This document shows positions 5,667-8,208 of a stretch of DNA of 8,208 nt, piece by piece. The stretch's first letter is position 1, and each line of letters opens with the position of its first letter. This DNA comes from an uncultured Actinomycetes bacterium (GTDB lineage: Bacteria; Actinomycetota; Actinomycetes; Nanopelagicales; Nanopelagicaceae), in the NCBI GenBank assembly GCA_903832395.1, contig CAILBF010000198.1, positions 1 to 8,208 on the forward strand, given 5' to 3'. The position numbers and the translations under genes were made by a program. A model generated the notes under the pieces. The model was not told the origin of the DNA. It worked only from the letters and a program-made list of their open reading frames with translations, and searched no databases.

Positions 5667-6212
5667 ATGACTACAGAAAAAGAAGGATTATCAATCGCCT
5701 CAAAGGCCCAATCGCGAGAGGTCGCATTCGTTGCTCTCGTTCGAAGTTTCGCGGTGATTGAGGATTCACCAGATATCAACGATTGCCAGCGAGATGGCGC
5801 AACTGCCGTTATTGATTTAGCTGGCGAGTATGAAAAATGTGGGGAGTCCGCTAGCCCGCACAATATCGCTCGAGTCTTAGGGCGACTGAGTGATATTCAA
5901 GTTCGCGACTTTGCTCTGGGTTCTCACAGCATCCAAAGCTTTTCAACGTACTGGGGGATGTGGCATTACTTATTACAGATTGCGCCCGAAGGCTTTGTTG
6001 CACCTGTTGCCTGTTTGTTTGCAACTCTGGCCTACGAACGGGGAGATATCCCACTTGCCTATCAAGCCCTTGATCGAGCAACCATTGATCAACCTAACTA
6101 TTCATTAACCACGCTGCTTCGCCGAGTCTTTGGTTCGGGTTGGCCAGCTGCCGCCTTTGCTGCGATGCGTACCGAGCTTCACCCAAAGGTCACGGCAGGG
6201 ATTTTTGACTAA
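5667..6212 (+). CDS. DUF4192-like protein, short form
   Basis: ATG 5667 gives 181 residues, soluble and without a signal peptide. From about residue 65 the pattern R-V-L-G-x-L-S-D-I-x-V-R-D, then W99-x6-I-A-P, A112-P-V-A-x-L-F-A-x-L-A-Y-x-R-G-D, A131-x-x-A-L-D-R-A and P143-x-Y-S-L fits the C-terminal half of DUF4192, an actinobacterial family of unknown function. Family members are, to my recollection, usually over 300 residues with an N-terminal domain carrying a conserved GF-x-P-x-x-S motif. That part is absent here, and the space upstream is filled by the PKD gene, so this is a half-length form. The Shine-Dalgarno is weak (GAGAAG, 5658-5663). An upstream GTG at 5589 would overlap the PKD gene with unrelated sequence and is not favoured. 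The family call is moderate; function is unknown. Confidence 0.65.
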   Translation: MTTEKEGLSIASKAQSREVAFVALVRSFAVIEDSPDINDCQRDGATAVIDLAGEYEKCGESASPHNIARVLGRLSDIQVRDFALGSHSIQSFSTYWGMWHYLLQIAPEGFVAPVACLFATLAYERGDIPLAYQALDRATIDQPNYSLTTLLRRVFGSGWPAAAFAAMRTELHPKVTAGIFD

Positions 6213-6240
6213 CTATTTCCCTCTGTTAGAGTTCTCCCAG
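6205..6240 (+). promoter_or_regulatory. Predicted promoter of the metY-metX unit
   Basis: TTGACT (6205-6210, five of six to the -35 consensus) is followed by a 16-nt spacer and TAGAGT (6227-6232, TANNNT type). Transcription would begin about 7 nt later at G6240, which is the first base of riboswitch helix P1. The -35 overlaps the stop codon of the DUF4192-like gene, so the promoter is tucked against the upstream unit with no terminator in between. Confidence 0.65.
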
Positions 6241-6350
6241 GTCACGAGTTCTAGTGTTTAGCCCCGGCTTACTAGACGGCAACCCTCCACCACGGTGGGG
6301 TGCTCCGGGTGAAGACCAGATCGATAGCAACAACGCCATCGATAAGCGTG
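6240..6350 (+). ncRNA. SAM-IV riboswitch
   Basis: The RNA leader senses S-adenosylmethionine and controls metY-metX. Diagnostic SAM-I/IV core sequences are present: GGTCACGAG, GCCCCGGC, CGGCAACCCTCC and GGTGGGGTGCTCCGGGTGAA followed by GACC. Pairings that I can trace are P1 6240-6243 with 6314-6317; P2 6250-6255 with 6271-6276; P3 6285-6290 with 6295-6300; a pseudoknot of CCCGG 6263-6267 with CCGGG 6305-6309; a hairpin beyond P1, 6320-6325 with 6338-6343; and its loop ACGC 6333-6336 with GCGT 6346-6349. The elements 3' of P1 and the actinobacterial setting distinguish SAM-IV from SAM-I. No oligo-U terminator hairpin follows, so control is more likely at translation initiation. Confidence 0.9.
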
Positions 6351-6402
6351 GATCACTCGAACCGTATTAGTACTGCCAGCGTCGGCATATATACATGAGT
6401 GG

Positions 6403-6420
6403 TCCCCTAACTGGGAGGAA
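6403..6420 (+). promoter_or_regulatory. metY ribosome binding site with a small sequestering hairpin
   Basis: GGGAGGAA (6413-6420) is a strong Shine-Dalgarno 8 nt before the ATG at 6429, the best in the window. TCCC (6403-6406) can pair with GGGA (6413-6416) across a 6-nt loop, hiding it. With no terminator visible, this small stem is a plausible output switch of the riboswitch; four base pairs alone are weak, so the mechanism is inferred. Confidence 0.5.
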
Positions 6421-6428
6421 CGAACTAC

Positions 6429-7751
6429 ATGTCGTCATTTACATTCGAAGAGGCAGCTTTTGAAACCCGTCAGATTCACGCCGGGCAAGTTGCAGATCCA
6501 ACAACTGGCGCTCGCGCGCTACCGCTATATCAGACCACTGCCTATCAATTCCGTGACACTAAACATGCTGCGGATTTATTTGGACTCGCAGAGCTTGGAA
6601 ATATCTATACCCGCATTATGAATCCGACGCAGGATGTTGTTGAAAAACGTATCGCATCTCTTGAAGGCGGCGTTGCAGCACTGCTTCTAGCATCGGGATC
6701 GGCAGCTACTACTTTTGCAGTGTTAGCAGTTGCAACTGCGGGAGATCACATAGTCTCTTCTAAGTATCTCTATGGTGGAACGTATAACTTGTTCCATTAC
6801 ACCTTGCCCACTTTTGGTGTTGAAGTTACTTTCGTTGATAATCCCAATGACCCAGAGGAATGGCGCAAAGCTGTACGTCCAAATACCAAAGCATTTTTCG
6901 GTGAGACGATTTCAAATCCTAATAACGATATTTTGGATATTGCCGCCGTCGCTAAAGTTGCACACGAGAACCATGTCCCACTAATCGTTGATAACACTGT
7001 TGCAACTCCATATGTCATTAGACCAATTGAGTTCGGTGCCGATGTTGTTGTTCACTCAGCAACTAAGTTCTTATCTGGTCACGGAAACGCAGTTGTGGGC
7101 GCAATCGTTGATTCAGGTAACTTTGATTACGCGCTCTATCCAGAAAAATTCACAAGTTTTAATACTCCAGATCCTTCGTATCATGGCCTGGTCTATGCCC
7201 AAGCTCTCGGAGTTGGAAGCGCCTTTGGTGCAAACCTGGCCTATATCTTCAAGATTCGTTTAACGTTGCTTCGCGATATTGGAGCTGCAGTTAGTCCATT
7301 TAACGCCTGGCTTCTTGCCCAAGGTCTTGAGACGTTAACGCTTCGCATGAAGCAGCATTTAGAAAATGCTAAGGCCGTTGCAACATGGCTTGCAGCTCAC
7401 CCACAAGTAGAGAAAGTGAACTATTCGTGGCTTCCAAACTCTCCTTATAACAAGCTGGCTACAAAGTATGCGCCAAAGGGCTCCGGCTCGGTTCTATCCT
7501 TCGAAATCAAGGGCGGGATCGAGGCTGGCCGAAAGTTCGTAGAGGCGTTGACTCTGCACTCACACGTTGCAAATATCGGCGATGTGCGATCACTGGTTAT
7601 TCATCCAGCGTCTACGACGCATTCGCAGTTATCTGCCGAAGAGTTATTAAATGCGGGAGTAAATCCTGGATTGATTCGACTATCGGTCGGTCTTGAAGAC
7701 ATCGACGACATTAAGGCCGATTTGGCCGATGGATTTGCTGCAGCGTTTTGA
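6429..7751 (+). CDS. metY: O-acetylhomoserine sulfhydrylase (PLP-dependent)
   Basis: This 440-residue cytoplasmic enzyme of the Cys/Met-metabolism PLP family converts O-acetylhomoserine and sulfide to homocysteine and acetate. It opens F11-E-T-R-Q-I-H-A-G with L31-P-L-Y-Q-T-T-A-Y-x-F. Y60-T-R62 contacts the cofactor phosphate from the partner subunit. S90-G-S-A-A-T-T and Y115-G-G-T flank the PLP ring, D188-N-T is the pyridine-binding aspartate, and H209-S-A-T-K213-F-L-S-G-H-G holds the Schiff-base lysine. The stretch K235-ish onward keeps the long insertion of the MetY (about 430-residue) branch, which separates it from 380-residue cystathionine synthases and lyases. Start ATG 6429 has the strong GGGAGGAA. 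It is controlled by the SAM-IV riboswitch and overlaps metX at its stop. Cysteine formation from O-acetylserine is a possible side activity. Confidence 0.95.
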   Translation: MSSFTFEEAAFETRQIHAGQVADPTTGARALPLYQTTAYQFRDTKHAADLFGLAELGNIYTRIMNPTQDVVEKRIASLEGGVAALLLASGSAATTFAVLAVATAGDHIVSSKYLYGGTYNLFHYTLPTFGVEVTFVDNPNDPEEWRKAVRPNTKAFFGETISNPNNDILDIAAVAKVAHENHVPLIVDNTVATPYVIRPIEFGADVVVHSATKFLSGHGNAVVGAIVDSGNFDYALYPEKFTSFNTPDPSYHGLVYAQALGVGSAFGANLAYIFKIRLTLLRDIGAAVSPFNAWLLAQGLETLTLRMKQHLENAKAVATWLAAHPQVEKVNYSWLPNSPYNKLATKYAPKGSGSVLSFEIKGGIEAGRKFVEALTLHSHVANIGDVRSLVIHPASTTHSQLSAEELLNAGVNPGLIRLSVGLEDIDDIKADLADGFAAAF

Positions 7752-8208
7752 GTCAAACTAGCGGTTTAGTTACCGGGGCATGGCTTGAAACCCATGCACC
7801 CGGTGATCGCCGTTTCATAAATATCGGTGACTTGCTTCTAGAAGATGGCGAAACGCTAGAAAATATAACTATCGCTTACCAAAGCTGGGGCGCGTTAAAC
7901 AATAAAAAAGATAATGCGATTCTGGTTAACCATGCGATGACTGGCTGGTCAGATGTGCCTGGTTGGTGGCCTTCAATGGTGGGCCCTGGATTGCCATTTG
8001 ATACCGATAAATATTTTGTGGTCTGTCCAAATGTGATTGGTGGCTGTCAGGGGAGTACCGGGCCATCATCGATCGCCCCTGATGGAAAACGCTATGGCTC
8101 TCGCTATCCATCGGTGACAATTAGAGACCTGGTGGCCGCTGAAGACGCCGTTAGCGACGCTCTCGGTATTGCTAAGTATCGACTTGCCGTTGGACCTTCC
8201 CTTGGCGG
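7748..8208 (+). CDS. metX: Homoserine O-acetyltransferase, 3' end outside the window
   Basis: An open frame from TTG 7748 to the right edge gives 153 residues of an alpha/beta-hydrolase acyltransferase that activates homoserine with acetyl-CoA, supplying MetY. Family landmarks: G16-like start then F23-I-N-I-G, A43-Y-Q-S-W-G-A-L-N, N57-A-I-L-V-N-H-A-M-T-G, P71-G-W-W, G79-P-G-x-x-x-D-T-D-K-Y-F-V-V-C-P-N-V-I-G-G-C-Q-G-S-T-G-P-S-S, then R126-D-L-V. The last bases encode the nucleophile elbow G149-P-S151-L-G, with Ser151 as nucleophile; family members usually have GGS, so Pro150 is unusual. The catalytic Asp and His lie beyond the window. No ATG or GTG is in frame near the start, so the TTG overlapping the metY stop (TTGA) is the best start, with coupled translation. 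Some MetX proteins use succinyl-CoA; this cannot be settled here. Confidence 0.92.
   Translation, partial: MSQTSGLVTGAWLETHAPGDRRFINIGDLLLEDGETLENITIAYQSWGALNNKKDNAILVNHAMTGWSDVPGWWPSMVGPGLPFDTDKYFVVCPNVIGGCQGSTGPSSIAPDGKRYGSRYPSVTIRDLVAAEDAVSDALGIAKYRLAVGPSLG

Noticed and set aside
5525..5863. Minus-strand open frame across the PKD and DUF4192-like genes
   Set aside because: It is low complexity and has no family features or start context; it is a shadow of the plus-strand genes.
6284..6288. CCTCC in the riboswitch core complementary to the metY Shine-Dalgarno GGAGG
   Set aside because: This is part of the conserved SAM-IV core. Pairing in the unbound state would repress when SAM is low, the opposite of the expected logic.
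1..8208. CRISPR arrays, insertion sequences, tRNA or rRNA genes, prophage or toxin-antitoxin features
   Set aside because: No regular direct repeats, transposase-like proteins, terminal inverted repeats or tRNA-like folds were seen on either strand.

Overview
The window looks like a piece of a chromosome from a moderate-GC, streamlined actinobacterium, perhaps a freshwater acI/Nanopelagicales-type lineage (inference). The evidence is a SAM-IV riboswitch ahead of metY, a DUF4192-like protein and HmuTUV-type haem transport, all typical of Actinobacteria. In addition, several starts have no Shine-Dalgarno sequence and appear leaderless, and spacing between genes is very tight. I see no mobile element, tRNA, rRNA or CRISPR array.

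Layout. Positions 1-453 hold the 3' part of a TetR-type regulator. Its stop codon abuts, with no gap, the stop of a minus-strand operon of two secreted proteins (1893 down to 454). These share an exported domain with four cysteines and a D-H/D/S/D motif at identical spacing. An 85-bp divergent region (1894-1978) carries two inverted repeats and separates that operon from hmuT-hmuU-hmuV (1979-4448, plus strand). The hmu genes encode a haem/metal-chelate ABC importer and are joined by two ATGA overlaps. The 3' end of hmuV overlaps a convergent NUDIX hydrolase gene (4877-4410) by 39 bp. Divergent from NUDIX is a secreted PKD-domain protein with a proline-rich stalk (4958-5659), followed closely by a short DUF4192-like gene (5667-6212). 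The window ends with a methionine unit: a promoter, a SAM-IV riboswitch (about 6240-6350), metY (6429-7751), and metX starting at a TTG that overlaps the metY stop and running off the right edge.

How the parts fit. HmuT would capture haem outside the membrane using conserved His and Tyr ligands, HmuU would carry it across, and HmuV would supply ATP hydrolysis. The divergent secreted pair is a candidate surface partner of this importer, but only by neighbourhood. MetX acylates homoserine and MetY exchanges the acyl group for sulfide to give homocysteine; both would be shut down by S-adenosylmethionine through the riboswitch.

The most interesting region is 454-1978: an uncharacterised paralogous pair of secreted domains sharing a palindrome-rich divergent promoter with a haem importer.
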